Shown: positions 9,488 to 19,931, counted from the first letter of the stretch. The stretch is DNA of 64,000 nucleotides from Montanilutibacter psychrotolerans (GCF_003719825.1 NZ_RIBS01000001.1:434001-498000); one strand, 5' to 3'. Numbers and translations are program-made. Notes: a model not told the origin generated them from the sequence alone.

Positions 9488-10039
9488 ATGGCCACGTTCG
9501 CCATCGGAGAGACCATCAAGTCGCGCGAGCCCGGCATCACCGTCGATGCCGGACTCAAGCCGGGCGTGCACCGCTTCCGCCTGGAAGTGATGACCGCCGA
9601 CGGCCGCACCAGCGCGCCCGTGGAGATGCAGGTGGAAGTGGTGGAGCAGACGTTGCGCCCCGTCGAACCGGCACCGGCACCGACGCGCCCCGTACTCACG
9701 CGCCCCGATGCGATCCGTCGCGATCCTGCGCCCGTGCCCGCACCCGTCGTCCGTCGCGAGGTGGTGCGGCCGGCGGTCGTGCAGCCTGCCGTCGTGCCGC
9801 CCACGCTCAAGCCCGAGAGCAAGCCCACGGCGGTCACCACCACCGTTCGCCCGACCCTCGTCAGGCGGCGCGCCGGCAAGGCGCCCGCCCGTCGCGCCGA
9901 TGTCGCGCCGACCACCGCCACGTCCGTGGCGAGCACACCAGATACGACCGAATCGACCCCCACCCATCCTGCCGACGCCACGTCCGGCACGTCCCGTCCC
10001 GTCCGTCCGCCGCGTCCGCGCCGCGATCCCCCGGAGTGA
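9488..10039 (+). CDS. Small Ig-like protein with Pro/Arg-rich tail
   Basis: This 183-aa protein begins nine bases after the preceding stop. Residues 1-55 form an Ig-like unit (GITVDAGLKPGVHRFRLEV) paralogous to the N-terminal half of the upstream 105-aa protein. From residue 56 the chain is low complexity, rich in Pro, Ala, Val, Arg and Thr (APVPAPVVRREVVRPAVV), and basic at the end. It probably has a tail-fibre or linker role. No family is recognised for the tail. Confidence 0.7.
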   Translation: MATFAIGETIKSREPGITVDAGLKPGVHRFRLEVMTADGRTSAPVEMQVEVVEQTLRPVEPAPAPTRPVLTRPDAIRRDPAPVPAPVVRREVVRPAVVQPAVVPPTLKPESKPTAVTTTVRPTLVRRRAGKAPARRADVAPTTATSVASTPDTTESTPTHPADATSGTSRPVRPPRPRRDPPE

Positions 10040-10043
10040 AGCC

Positions 10044-10973
10044 ATGAGTGCGACTACCCGCCGCAAGGACGCCGATCCGCTGTACGTCGGGCCGGCTCCC
10101 GATCGTCCGTTCTACGCGACCGGGATGCTGCTCGACGCCAGCGACTTCCTCGACGAGCAGACCTACCACCGTGGGCGCCTGGCGCACGCGCTCGCGTTCC
10201 TGAGCGGCGGTGGCACGCTGGCCGGACTGCGTGTCAGCCACGCGCCGGCCGCGGCCGATCACGCCGAGGAGATCCGTGTGGCGGCGGGCCTTGCGGTCGA
10301 TCGCATCGGCCGCCTGATCGAGCTGCCGCGTCCCGCCTGCCTGCGCCTGGAACGTTGGTGGGAAGCGCCCGGCGGCCGCGACGCGGGCGATGTCCTGACC
10401 CAGGCGGCGTACGACGATCCCGGCCGTTTCGTCAGTGCGCGCGCGGTCGCCGAAGCCGGCGTCGGCGGCGCACCGGCGATGCCGACGCGCGCGATCGTCG
10501 CCGACATCTACCTGCGCTTCGTCGCCTGCGAGCGCGGCTACACGCAGAGCTTCGCCAGCGGCCCGTACGACGCGCTCGACTCGGTGGCGACCGCGCGACT
10601 GCGCGATGCCTACGAGTTGCAGTTGTTGGTGCGCCATGGCTTGGACACCGACGATCCGGATGCACCGCACCTGGGACTGCCGTCGACGGGCGTGGTGCTG
10701 GAAGGCAGCGAGGACGAACGCCGCGCGGCGATGCAGGACGCCGTCCTCGCCGCCTGGCCAGAACGCGGGCACGCCGGGCAACCAGACGAACTTCCACCGC
10801 TGGCCGAACACGTCACCGGCAACGACCCGACCTCGCAATGGCTGGCACGCGTGCTGATCCCGGTGCTTGCCGGCGACCCGCCCGAACGCGATGGCAGCGG
10901 CGTGCTGGTCGACAACTGGCCCCGCCGCTTCGTGCCATCCAGCCAGCTGCTGCAGCGCTGGGTCGGACTGTGA
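10044..10973 (+). CDS. eCIS accessory protein with shared N-terminal domain (copy 1)
   Basis: This 309-aa protein has an N-terminal stretch (RPFYATGMLLDASDFLDEQ, YHRGRLAHALAFL, then a G-x-L-AGLRV turn and a hydrophobic strand IRVAAGLAVDRIGRLI) of a type found in phage/eCIS baseplate-associated proteins. The same arrangement recurs in the next two genes. The C-terminal half is helical, acidic and of unknown role. Start ATG 10044 lies five bases after the upstream stop with an overlapping GGAG. No enzymatic motif is visible. Confidence 0.7.
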   Translation: MSATTRRKDADPLYVGPAPDRPFYATGMLLDASDFLDEQTYHRGRLAHALAFLSGGGTLAGLRVSHAPAAADHAEEIRVAAGLAVDRIGRLIELPRPACLRLERWWEAPGGRDAGDVLTQAAYDDPGRFVSARAVAEAGVGGAPAMPTRAIVADIYLRFVACERGYTQSFASGPYDALDSVATARLRDAYELQLLVRHGLDTDDPDAPHLGLPSTGVVLEGSEDERRAAMQDAVLAAWPERGHAGQPDELPPLAEHVTGNDPTSQWLARVLIPVLAGDPPERDGSGVLVDNWPRRFVPSSQLLQRWVGL

Positions 10974-10988
10974 TCGAGGAGAACGCAG

Positions 10989-13340
10989 ATGGATTTCACC
11001 CAGGGCTCCAACCGTGAACTGATCTCCGCCAGTGATGCCGACACGTTGCGACGCGTCGGCGCGCTGGTCACCGACGATCGGCGTGAGCGTACGCGCTGGT
11101 TCGACGGTCGTTTCCTCGCCGCACGCGACCTGATCCGCGAGCAGCAGTACTTCCTCGCGCGCGAAGCGGACCTCGGGCGCGCCTGCGGCAGTGGCGCGGC
11201 GACCGGCCTGGCCGTTGCCGCCGGCGATGGACCACAGACGCTGCGTATCGACTCCGGCCACGGCATCACGCCCTCGGGCGAACTGGTGCTGCTGGAGCGT
11301 TCGATCACGCTCAACCTGGCCGACATCCCACGCAGCGAACTGCTGTCGGGCAAGTTCGGCCTCGGCCGCATGCCCTTGCCGCCACCGCGCAGCCGCAGCG
11401 GACTGTTTGCGCTGGCACTGCGTCCGGTCGAGTTCACCGCCAACCCCATCGGCGCGTACCCGACCTCGCTGACCGGGCAGCGCACCGTCGAGGACGGCGA
11501 CATCATCGAGGCCACCGCGGTGGTGCTGGTGCCGTGGCCCGACGATGGCGGCGACGGCAATCTGGAGCGCCGGCGTGGTCGCGCAGCGCGTGCGATCTTC
11601 GTCGATGGCAACGAGCGCGGGCTGTCGGCGGACGTGCTGCCGCTGGCCATGATAGCGCTCGACAACAACAGCCTGGCGTGGATCGACGCTCCGATGTTGC
11701 GGCGCGAACTGGGCGCCGATCGCGACGACCTGCCGGGGCTCGGGCTGGCGCCGCGCGCACTGCGATTCGCCCACCTGCTGCAGCACCAGCAGCACCTGGC
11801 GGACGTGCTGGTGGGCAACGGTGGCCGCGGTTTCAGCGCGCAATCGGTGTTCCCGGCGCTGCCGCCGGCGGGTCCGTTGCCGCCGGGCGTGGTCGATCCG
11901 TCCGACTTCACCCAGAACTATTTCCCGGCGGAGGTTGCCGTTGATTTCGCGATCATTCCCGAGGACGAACTGCCGGCACTGATCGAGGAGTCGCTGGCGT
12001 TGCCGGGCTTCGATCTGACCGCCGCCGACGAGACGCTCGAATCGAGCGCGGTGCTGGTGCTCGCGCCAGTGCCACGCAACGAGTGGCGCGCGGTGCAGGC
12101 ACGATTGAACACGCTCACGCGAGCGGTACGCCCGGCCGCGCTCAACCGCATCGCCGCCCGTCGCCCGTTGGAGATCCTGCAGCGCCTGCGCCTGCCCACG
12201 CTGGCGGCACCGCCATTGGACCCCAGCAGCCCGTCGGACGCCGAGTGGCAGCGGCTGTCGCGCATGGAAACGCTTTGGTACGTGCGGCGGCGCAACCTGG
12301 CCTATCGCGAGGACGTGACCGGCAGCGCGGTGCGCTTGTCGGGACGCGAGCTTCTGTTGGACCGCAGCGTCTTCGATCGATTCGACCGCCTGGGCCTGCG
12401 CACCTTGCTCGACACCACGCTCGAACGTGCCAGCCCCGGCGCGCGCAGCGAGATCACCCAACTTCTGGTCAACCCGCGCATCGCCAACTCGCCGACGTTG
12501 ACCGCGGCGACGCTGGGCGAGCTCGCGCGCGCCGACACCCTCGACCAGGCCGCCGCGCTGCGCGCCAGCGCCGCGGTGACCGCGCCCGAGACCGGGCTCG
12601 GCCTGGAGCGGCTGGATGCCGGCGACGCGCCGCCATCGAAGGATGCACTGCGCAAGCTGGCAGCGAACCCGAACTGGGCCGTGCTGGATCGCGAGGCGAG
12701 GGTGGCTCCGATCGATGCGTTGCCGACCTTGCGCAAGCACCTGGGCGGCGAACTGGTTCGCCCGGCGCCGGTGCCTGTACCCGCGCCAAGACCGGCGCCG
12801 ACGCCCGAACCGACACCTGCACCCACGCCTGCACCGACACCCGAACCGGCCCCCGCGCCAGCGCCAGCGCCTCGGCCCACGCCGGCCCCTGCGCCCACAC
12901 CCGCGCCCGCGCCTGCGCCCGCGCCGCGTCCGACCCCCAGGCCGCTCCCGACGCCGGCGCCTACACCGCGCCCCACGCCGATCGACCGACTCAACGTGCC
13001 GGTCGAACGCGAAACGGTTCGCAAGGTCCCGGTCGTGCGTCCGGTGGGCAGGGCAGGGGCAGGTGGCGCGAAGGCCGGCACCGCCAAGGCGGCCAAGGGC
13101 ACGATCAAGAAGGCGGCCAGCAAGACCGCCAGCAAGGCCGCGTCCAGGAAGGCGTCAACCAAACGCACGGCCGCCAAGGCACCGGCGGCAAAGACCGCAG
13201 CGGCGAAGGTACCCGCGGTAGCGAAGAAGCGGACCGCGGCGAAGAAGGCCGCGACCAAGACCGGCGCGACACCGGCAACCCGTCCCGCGGGCAAGAAGGC
13301 GCCCGCGGCTCGCAAGGCCACCGGCAAGCGCGCTGGCTAA
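10989..13340 (+). CDS. eCIS accessory protein with histone-H1-like tail (shared N-terminal domain, copy 2)
   Basis: This 783-aa protein begins with the domain seen in its neighbours ([28 protein letters not shown], then a [14 protein letters not shown] strand). Residues to about 595 are globular. A 75-residue Pro/Ala/Thr/Arg repeat follows ([17 protein letters not shown]), and finally about 90 residues dominated by Lys, Ala and Thr ([20 protein letters not shown]), very like the C-terminal domain of histone H1 or bacterial H1-like proteins. The tail is strongly basic and probably disordered. It may bind DNA, RNA or the anionic cell surface. The tail is in frame with no frameshift. Confidence 0.75.
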   Translation: MDFTQGSNRELISASDADTLRRVGALVTDDRRERTRWFDGRFLAARDLIREQQYFLAREADLGRACGSGAATGLAVAAGDGPQTLRIDSGHGITPSGELVLLERSITLNLADIPRSELLSGKFGLGRMPLPPPRSRSGLFALALRPVEFTANPIGAYPTSLTGQRTVEDGDIIEATAVVLVPWPDDGGDGNLERRRGRAARAIFVDGNERGLSADVLPLAMIALDNNSLAWIDAPMLRRELGADRDDLPGLGLAPRALRFAHLLQHQQHLADVLVGNGGRGFSAQSVFPALPPAGPLPPGVVDPSDFTQNYFPAEVAVDFAIIPEDELPALIEESLALPGFDLTAADETLESSAVLVLAPVPRNEWRAVQARLNTLTRAVRPAALNRIAARRPLEILQRLRLPTLAAPPLDPSSPSDAEWQRLSRMETLWYVRRRNLAYREDVTGSAVRLSGRELLLDRSVFDRFDRLGLRTLLDTTLERASPGARSEITQLLVNPRIANSPTLTAATLGELARADTLDQAAALRASAAVTAPETGLGLERLDAGDAPPSKDALRKLAANPNWAVLDREARVAPIDALPTLRKHLGGELVRPAPVPVPAPRPAPTPEPTPAPTPAPTPEPAPAPAPAPRPTPAPAPTPAPAPAPAPRPTPRPLPTPAPTPRPTPIDRLNVPVERETVRKVPVVRPVGRAGAGGAKAGTAKAAKGTIKKAASKTASKAASRKASTKRTAAKAPAAKTAAAKVPAVAKKRTAAKKAATKTGATPATRPAGKKAPAARKATGKRAG

Positions 13341-13391
13341 CGAAGCGCGCTTCACGGCCAGGCGCGGCACACAGGCATCAGCGGAGCGACC

Positions 13392-16300
13392 ATGAGCATC
13401 AACGTGATCACCCATCCCCTGCCAGGCGAGCGCGTGCTCGACCTGTCACCGCCGGACGCGATCGCCGCTGCCGTGGCTTGGCGCAAGCGCCCGAACCTGT
13501 TCGCCGGCCGTGCGCTGACGGCGCCGACCCTCGAATCGCGCGCCCAGTGGACCGCCGGACGCATCGCCCAGCGCGGCCAGGCATTCACCGCCGGCGTGCT
13601 GCGCGGATTCGAAGTCGACTACTCGATCGACCCGCCGCCGGCCGCGGACAACCGCGCACGCGTGCGCCTGCAGATATCGCCCGGACAAGGGCTCGCCCAA
13701 AGTGGCGAGGACGTGGTGTCGATGCGGGCGCTGGACGTGGATTTCTGGGGGCTGCCGGTGGTGGCGCCGCAGCAGGTGCTCGATGGCGATGGCGGGTTTG
13801 CCAGCGGCGCGTTGCAGCCGCGCGTGATCGGCGACAGCCTGCGCGAGGTGCTCGACGACCACCCCGGCACGTTGCCGCGCGTCGGCATCCTGGTGCTGCA
13901 GCCGGCACGGATCGAGCGTGCCGACATCGACCCCGACGACCCCTGCGACCGATGCGCCTGCGATGGCAATGTCAGTTACGAGGACTGGCGCTATGCCGAC
14001 GCGAGCCGGTTGCTGTGGTACGCGTGGCCGGAGGACTGGGCGCCGCTGTCGCCGCTACCGCCGATGGCCACCGCCGATGACCTGGCGATGCTGCGCAACC
14101 GGCTCGCCTACCAGGTGTTCGACGCCGAGCGCGGCCTCGCGATCGACGCGTTGATGCCGTGGGAGTCGTTCGGCGTCGCGATCGCGCTGGTGGCCGTGGA
14201 TGCCGACTTCCAGCCGACGTTCGTCGACCGCGCCAGCGTCGTGCGGCGTGGCGGCCGCTCGCGACACGAATGCCTGCAACTGGGCACTGCACCGCGACTA
14301 CCGCGACTGCAGCAGGCGCACCTGCAACGCCTGCTCGTCCGACTGCGCGCCGCCGGCCAGCCGGTGCCATCGGCGGCGCTGGTCGACGAACATCTCGCGC
14401 CGTTGCTCCGGCTGACCACCGGTGCCCCGTGGACTGCCGCGTCCACCGGCTTGCCCGTGCAATGGCAACGTCAGCTCGACGCGCTGCTGGACGAGCTGGG
14501 CGACCTCGGCGAACCCGCCCCGTCGATGGCCTCCCTGGTGGGCTATTTCCGCGAGCTGCTGGGCGTGATGGCAAGCAGCGTGCGCCTGCCGACCCTGTGG
14601 CAGGCGCAGATCGAACAGCTCGCCGAGCACCTCAATGCGCTGGGCGAACCCGCGCCGGAGCCGGCCGCGCTGGCCCGGCATTTCGACAAACTGCCGCCGT
14701 GCGGCCTGCTGCCGCGCCACGCGTTGGACCTGCCGACGCGTCGCAGCCTGGTGTTCCCCGCCGGTTGCGACCTGGACGCGGTCCCCGTTCCGGTCGAACA
14801 ACTGGACTTGGCGATCCGTGAGTGCGCGTCCATGGCACCACTGGACCTGGTGCGCGGCGAACGCATTCGTATCCTGGTGCCGGTGAGCCAGGCATCGTTC
14901 GAGCCGCGCCTGCTGCTGGTCGAACAGCTCGATCCCGAATTCAATGCCACGCTCGACCGCTTCGTGCTGGCGCGCGCCGACGCGCTGGCAAACCGCCAGC
15001 ACCTGCGCGAGAAAGCTGCGGTGCTGCTGACCGCGTACCACGGCAGCGCGCCGCCGGTGCCGGCGCTGGGCGACGATCCGCAGGCGCTGGAGCCCGAAAC
15101 GCTGGGCGATTGGGGCCCGCCGCCGGGGCTGGGTGGCCACCGTGGCGAGCGGCGCGCCGGCGTGCACGAACACCGCTTCGTCGGTGCGACCGCGATGCTG
15201 ACGGTCACCGCCAGTGACCGCCTGTACAGCTGGGTCTACCTGGATCCCGAACACCCGCCACGCGCGCTGATGCTGGAATGGCAGAACCCTGGCGCGACGT
15301 GGCGCGCGTACTGGGGCGAGGACCTGATCGACCGCGGCGAAAACGACACGCCCAGCCGCCAGCGGATCGGCGATCTGCCGGCGACCGGCCGCTGGCTGCG
15401 GCTGGAAGTGCCGGTTTCGCGGCTGGGCAACCAGGCCATCGAATTCCAGGGCATGGGCTTCGTGCAGTTCGACGGTCGCGCCGCGTTTGCCGGCAGCGGC
15501 AAGATCGTCGACAACCGCGAGGTCGCGTGGTTCGACTCGCAACTGCCGGCCTCCGCCACGACCGAAGGCGACGAACCGTTCAAGCTGCTGGGCAGGCCGG
15601 CGTTGATGGCACCGTTCGAGCCCGACCACGGCGTCGCACCGGCATCGACGTCCAGCACCACGGTGGGCGTGAGCCTGACGATCGAGAAGCTGATGGCCGA
15701 GCCCTTGCTGGAACAGGTGCTGTCGCCACACGAACGCACGCAGTTGCCGGCACGCGGTATCGACGGCTTCATCACCTACCTGCGTACGCGCGCGGACCGC
15801 GCCGACGACCTGGTCGACTACGGCTTCGTCAAGGTGCACACCGACATGTACCGGATCCGCCAGTTGGTGCTGGGCAACACCGAGGCCTCGCGCCTGACGG
15901 TGTCGCCGACCCTGGCGGCGATCGCCAAGGCCGAGACCGCCGTGGCATCGCACGAACGCATCAACGATTTCCTCGAGAAGCTGCGAAAGGGCACCGGCAC
16001 CACGCCGCCTCCGACGCCGTTGGCACCAGCGCAACCGCGCACCGGCGGGTCGGGAAGCTTCGCCGCCGCGGCCGCGACGCCGCAGTTCGATGCGATCGGC
16101 GCGTTCGCGGCCACGCCGGCCACCGCGACCTTCCGCGAGGCGTCGTTCAGCGCGTCGGCCATCAGCGGGCCGATCTTCAGCGGACCCATCCTCAGCGGGC
16201 CCATCCTGACCAGTCCGATTCTTACCGGGCCCATCCTCAACCTGCCCACCCGCACCCTGCCTGTGCGCACCCCGCCGCCGCTGGTTGCGCCCACCAAGGC

Positions 16301-18137
16301 CTTCACCGCCTACATCCCGTCCGACATCAGCAACTCGGCGCCATTGGTGGGCAAGGTGAACCTGCGCACCACGCGCATCGCCGAGCGACTGGAACTGCCC
16401 AAGACCCAGGAAGCGCGCGACTACTCCACCTCCACTCGTCACCAGGCGGTCGAGGCACTGGTGCGACTGGCCGATGAGCTGACCGCGCAGGACAGCGGCA
16501 TCGTTCCGGGCCTGTTTGGCGACATCGACGTCTGGGGCCTCGCCGGGGACACCTTCCTCGACGGCTTGCCGACCACCGATCCGCCGCGGCGCAAACTTGC
16601 CGACTTCATCAATCCCACCACCCGCGGCCGGTTCCTGCCGATGCTGTTGACGCCGCCGTTGCGCAACACGGGCATCAACAACCAGTTGGTGTCCGGCGAC
16701 GAGGCGAGTCTGTTCTCCGACAGTGCCGACCTGTCCGATCGCACGGTGGCGCTGTTTCGCCAGGTGGAGGGACGCATCAAGCGCTATCGCGACGTCATCG
16801 CGCTGTGCGAGATCGCGCGCACGGCACTGCTGATCGACCTGGCCGCATTGCGCTCGCGCGAAGCCGCGGTTTCCGAACGACTGGCCGAAGCCCGCCACGA
16901 CGTGTCGGTGACGCGCGCGCTGATCGCCGAAGAGCTGGCGCGCATCGCCGCCATCAACGAGCGCCGCGCGAAGGTGCTCGAGAACGAAGTCCGCTTCATC
17001 GCCTACATCCGCCCGCGCGCGACCGATGCACTGGCCAACGCGCCGTCGCGGTACCTCGATCCGGGCCTGCTCGAAGCGCCGGTGCCCAGCTGTCTGCAGG
17101 CGCACGCCGACCTTCCCGACGAGCTCTCGGCGATTCTCGCCGTGGTGCGCGAGGCACCGGCGTCGTGGTTCATCGAGGGACCGAAACTGTTCGACCGGCT
17201 CGATCGGCTTGACCTGCTGCTGCAGTCGGTGCGGACAGCGCAACTGCGTACGCAGATCGCGCAACAGCGCTTGCCGCTGCAGTTGCAGGCCAGCAGCCTG
17301 GCCAGCGTCGGCCTGGCATCGGCGATGGCCAAGGTGCAGGTTGCGCAGCGCCACAGCGTCACGTTGGCGCGAAGCGCGAGCCTTCAGCTTGACGTCTCGC
17401 GGCTGGCACTGGCCAGCTGGCAATCGGTTCGCGCCGAAGCCGTTCGCGTGGTGTCGCTGGGCGATCTCATCGACGGCGAGCACGGGCAGGGCAGCGTGGT
17501 GCGAAATGCCGCGGCCGTGTTCGATCGCATCGCCCACGTCTGCGGTTGCCTGCACGCCGGGTTCTCGACCGTGCTGCCATCGATACGGCTCGACTGGGCC
17601 GAGGCGATGTCGCAGTTCGACGAAACACCCAACCTGCGCAATCTCGCCAGCCTGATGCGATGGCCCGAGATCGACTACGCCGACCGCCATCGCCTCCAGG
17701 GCCTGGTCGATTGGTTGTTCGACCAGGTCGATGCGCGCGAACCGCGTGCACTGGAACTGGTTGGCGAGCTGGTGCGCATGTGCCTGCTGCTGGCCAGTCA
17801 CGCGCCGGTCGGACGGATCATCGCCGGACGCCTGCCGCGGCCGGTCACGGTGCGTCCGGGTGTGCGGCTTCCGCTGGTGGCGCTGGAGCCTTCCCGGCTG
17901 CGCATCGGCATGCAGGCGCTGGTGTATCGCGGCAACGCGGTGGTGGCGCGTGCGATCGTCGAAGACCTGGGGGCCACCGAATTGTCGGCGCGGGTGATCC
18001 AGACGGCGACTGCGAGCGTCGATCTGGACGAGGGCGTACGGGTGCAGTTTGCCGAAGCGACCACCGTCAGCACCTCGACGGTGACCGTTCGTGCCAGCAC
18101 CGCGCAGGCGGCCAAGGCACGTGGCCGGGTGAGCTGA
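13392..18137 (+). CDS. Giant eCIS accessory protein (shared N-terminal domain, copy 3)
   Basis: This 1581-aa protein is the second largest in the window. Residues about 35-130 match the domain of the two preceding genes (LFAGRALTAPTLESRAQW, GVLRGFEVDY, LQISPGQGLAQSGEDV). A short tandem repeat of the unit SGPI(L/F) occurs at about residues 922-950. The last 500 residues are strongly helical with heptad-like Leu spacing (RSREAAVSERLAEARHDVSV). There is no signal peptide. It probably builds a peripheral collar, fibre or cage on the baseplate, which is inferred from its place in the operon. ATG 13392 follows GGAGCGAC. Confidence 0.75.
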   Translation: MSINVITHPLPGERVLDLSPPDAIAAAVAWRKRPNLFAGRALTAPTLESRAQWTAGRIAQRGQAFTAGVLRGFEVDYSIDPPPAADNRARVRLQISPGQGLAQSGEDVVSMRALDVDFWGLPVVAPQQVLDGDGGFASGALQPRVIGDSLREVLDDHPGTLPRVGILVLQPARIERADIDPDDPCDRCACDGNVSYEDWRYADASRLLWYAWPEDWAPLSPLPPMATADDLAMLRNRLAYQVFDAERGLAIDALMPWESFGVAIALVAVDADFQPTFVDRASVVRRGGRSRHECLQLGTAPRLPRLQQAHLQRLLVRLRAAGQPVPSAALVDEHLAPLLRLTTGAPWTAASTGLPVQWQRQLDALLDELGDLGEPAPSMASLVGYFRELLGVMASSVRLPTLWQAQIEQLAEHLNALGEPAPEPAALARHFDKLPPCGLLPRHALDLPTRRSLVFPAGCDLDAVPVPVEQLDLAIRECASMAPLDLVRGERIRILVPVSQASFEPRLLLVEQLDPEFNATLDRFVLARADALANRQHLREKAAVLLTAYHGSAPPVPALGDDPQALEPETLGDWGPPPGLGGHRGERRAGVHEHRFVGATAMLTVTASDRLYSWVYLDPEHPPRALMLEWQNPGATWRAYWGEDLIDRGENDTPSRQRIGDLPATGRWLRLEVPVSRLGNQAIEFQGMGFVQFDGRAAFAGSGKIVDNREVAWFDSQLPASATTEGDEPFKLLGRPALMAPFEPDHGVAPASTSSTTVGVSLTIEKLMAEPLLEQVLSPHERTQLPARGIDGFITYLRTRADRADDLVDYGFVKVHTDMYRIRQLVLGNTEASRLTVSPTLAAIAKAETAVASHERINDFLEKLRKGTGTTPPPTPLAPAQPRTGGSGSFAAAAATPQFDAIGAFAATPATATFREASFSASAISGPIFSGPILSGPILTSPILTGPILNLPTRTLPVRTPPPLVAPTKAFTAYIPSDISNSAPLVGKVNLRTTRIAERLELPKTQEARDYSTSTRHQAVEALVRLADELTAQDSGIVPGLFGDIDVWGLAGDTFLDGLPTTDPPRRKLADFINPTTRGRFLPMLLTPPLRNTGINNQLVSGDEASLFSDSADLSDRTVALFRQVEGRIKRYRDVIALCEIARTALLIDLAALRSREAAVSERLAEARHDVSVTRALIAEELARIAAINERRAKVLENEVRFIAYIRPRATDALANAPSRYLDPGLLEAPVPSCLQAHADLPDELSAILAVVREAPASWFIEGPKLFDRLDRLDLLLQSVRTAQLRTQIAQQRLPLQLQASSLASVGLASAMAKVQVAQRHSVTLARSASLQLDVSRLALASWQSVRAEAVRVVSLGDLIDGEHGQGSVVRNAAAVFDRIAHVCGCLHAGFSTVLPSIRLDWAEAMSQFDETPNLRNLASLMRWPEIDYADRHRLQGLVDWLFDQVDAREPRALELVGELVRMCLLLASHAPVGRIIAGRLPRPVTVRPGVRLPLVALEPSRLRIGMQALVYRGNAVVARAIVEDLGATELSARVIQTATASVDLDEGVRVQFAEATTVSTSTVTVRASTAQAAKARGRVS

Positions 18138-18140
18138 GCC

Positions 18141-19931
18141 ATGGGCGCGACTCGCACCGTGCGCCACCTGCGACTTCGTGGACCGGACGAAGCCGGCTTG
18201 CGGCGCGTGGCATGCAAGCTCGAAGACGCACTGCGCACCGCCAGCCTGCCCGGCGACGGCGGGCGACTGGTGCTGGTGAGGCACTTGCAATTGGGGCGTG
18301 TTGACGCCGATGCGCCGGCCGCGACATTGGCCCTGGCGTGGGAGCGCGAGTTGGCGCGTACCGGTTGGCGTTGCGTGCACGGCGGCGACGCCGGTGCGGG
18401 CGCCGCCGACGCGGTCTGGTTTGCCGATGCCGTGGAGGCGCACATCGCCCTCGCGATGCGCGTGCTGCGTGGGCCGTCGCCGGTCGAGTGGTTCTGGTCG
18501 CTTGCGGTGCGCGGATGGCGGGTGGATCCCACCGGGGCACCGCCCCTGCGTGACATTGCCCGGTCGTTGCTGACCAGCGAAGCCGCGGCACGTGCGTTGC
18601 CGGCGTGGTGCGCCGCGCTGGCGCGCGCCGGCCACGTCGCGCCGCTGGTATCCGCGTTCCACGACGGCGATGTGCCGGCGTTGCGGGGATTGATCGAAGC
18701 CTCTGGTGACGTTGCTGCGCGGCGGGCGCTGCGGCAACCGCTGCCGCTGTCGTCGGCACGACACGCAGGCCCGGACGCGTTGGTGGAGCATCCGGCAACG
18801 GGTTTGCGACGGTGCCTGGCCGCAATGCTGGTCGCTGGCGGCGCGCCGGATTGGGGCCGCCGCCTGTTGGACGACCTGTCGGCTGCCGTCGGATCGTACG
18901 GCGTGCGTGGGTCTGGTGACCCGTTGCATGCGGTGGCAGCGCCGGTGGCGATCATGTCGCCTACATCGATCGCTTCCGTCGGGCCCGGTCCGCAGGCTGG
19001 CGATGCCGACGCCGCAGGCCGCTTCGACCCGGTGCCGATGAATCCGCCGTTGCCTGGCACGGCGCCGGCGCCCTTGGCGGAGGTGCCTGCGTCGCGGGGC
19101 CACGCGTTACCCGCGCGTGGCACATCGCTGCCGCAATCCCGTGATGCCCAGCGTGCCCCAACCCCAAACGTGTCGGCGGATGCCGCGCGCGAATGGTCCG
19201 GTGTTCCGGGTGAGGCGACAGCGGCTGGCGGCATCGCATTCGTGTTGCCGGGATTGTTGCGGTTGGGCTACCCGCAATGGCAGGCGGCGCACCTGGCCTG
19301 GTCGCGACAGGATGTCCTGGCGCGTGTATTCGCCACGGTGCTGGGGCACGTGGGCAATCCGCCGGACGATCCGGCGTGGGCCCTGGCGAGCGCCAGCGCT
19401 CATTCCCGTCGCATGCCGCGCAGTTTCCTCGCGCCGCCGTGCTGGCACGGCCTGCTGCGTGGCACGCCCGTCGTTCACCTTGATCACGAAGGCCGGAGCG
19501 GGCAGCTGCGCGACGCGTCCGGACGTGTGCTGCTGGCCGCGTGGCGCGGCGCGCTGCCGCGCCGCATCGGCGATGCGCGGTGGTTCCGCGAAGCGGTGAC
19601 CGATCGGCCGGAGTGCGTGTCGCTGTCGACATCAAATTCGACATCGAGCGGCACCGTCGGTCCGGACAACGCAGGTCTCGTCGATGCCGTGGCGCAGGCA
19701 TGGATCGTCGCCCTGCGCCGCTGGCTGCGTCGCCACGCGCGCATCGGCCTGGCCGACCTCGTGCGGCGTCCCGCGCATCTGGCCTTGAGCACCACCCATC
19801 TCGATCTCTGGTTCGACCCCGTGCTGGCGCAGATGCGTTTGCGCCGCAGCGGCCTCGACCTCGACCCGGGCTGGCTGCCGTGGTTCGGTCGGGTGGTGGC
19901 GTTCCATTACCAGCGAGCACAGTGGCCATGA
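18141..19931 (+). CDS. Probable contractile injection system tape-measure protein
   Basis: This 596-aa protein has an N-terminus of the type RHLRLRGPDEAGLRRVACKL and a C-terminus HLDLWFDPVLAQMRLRRSGL followed by LDPGWLPWFGRVVAFHY. From memory the latter is the closing signature of the CIS tape-measure family (CIS_TMP, Afp14-like), which sets tube length. The middle part (about residues 240-370) is low complexity and Pro/Ala-rich, as expected for a protein whose length varies. The gene sits directly before the AAA+ ATPase, the usual Afp14-Afp15 order, and overlaps it by ATGA. A profile search would settle the family. Confidence 0.7.
   Translation: MGATRTVRHLRLRGPDEAGLRRVACKLEDALRTASLPGDGGRLVLVRHLQLGRVDADAPAATLALAWERELARTGWRCVHGGDAGAGAADAVWFADAVEAHIALAMRVLRGPSPVEWFWSLAVRGWRVDPTGAPPLRDIARSLLTSEAAARALPAWCAALARAGHVAPLVSAFHDGDVPALRGLIEASGDVAARRALRQPLPLSSARHAGPDALVEHPATGLRRCLAAMLVAGGAPDWGRRLLDDLSAAVGSYGVRGSGDPLHAVAAPVAIMSPTSIASVGPGPQAGDADAAGRFDPVPMNPPLPGTAPAPLAEVPASRGHALPARGTSLPQSRDAQRAPTPNVSADAAREWSGVPGEATAAGGIAFVLPGLLRLGYPQWQAAHLAWSRQDVLARVFATVLGHVGNPPDDPAWALASASAHSRRMPRSFLAPPCWHGLLRGTPVVHLDHEGRSGQLRDASGRVLLAAWRGALPRRIGDARWFREAVTDRPECVSLSTSNSTSSGTVGPDNAGLVDAVAQAWIVALRRWLRRHARIGLADLVRRPAHLALSTTHLDLWFDPVLAQMRLRRSGLDLDPGWLPWFGRVVAFHYQRAQWP

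Noticed and set aside
12755-12990. Short repeated units that might suggest a CRISPR or satellite
   Set aside because: They encode the Pro/Ala/Thr linker in frame within the 783-aa protein; units are irregular and have no spacers.
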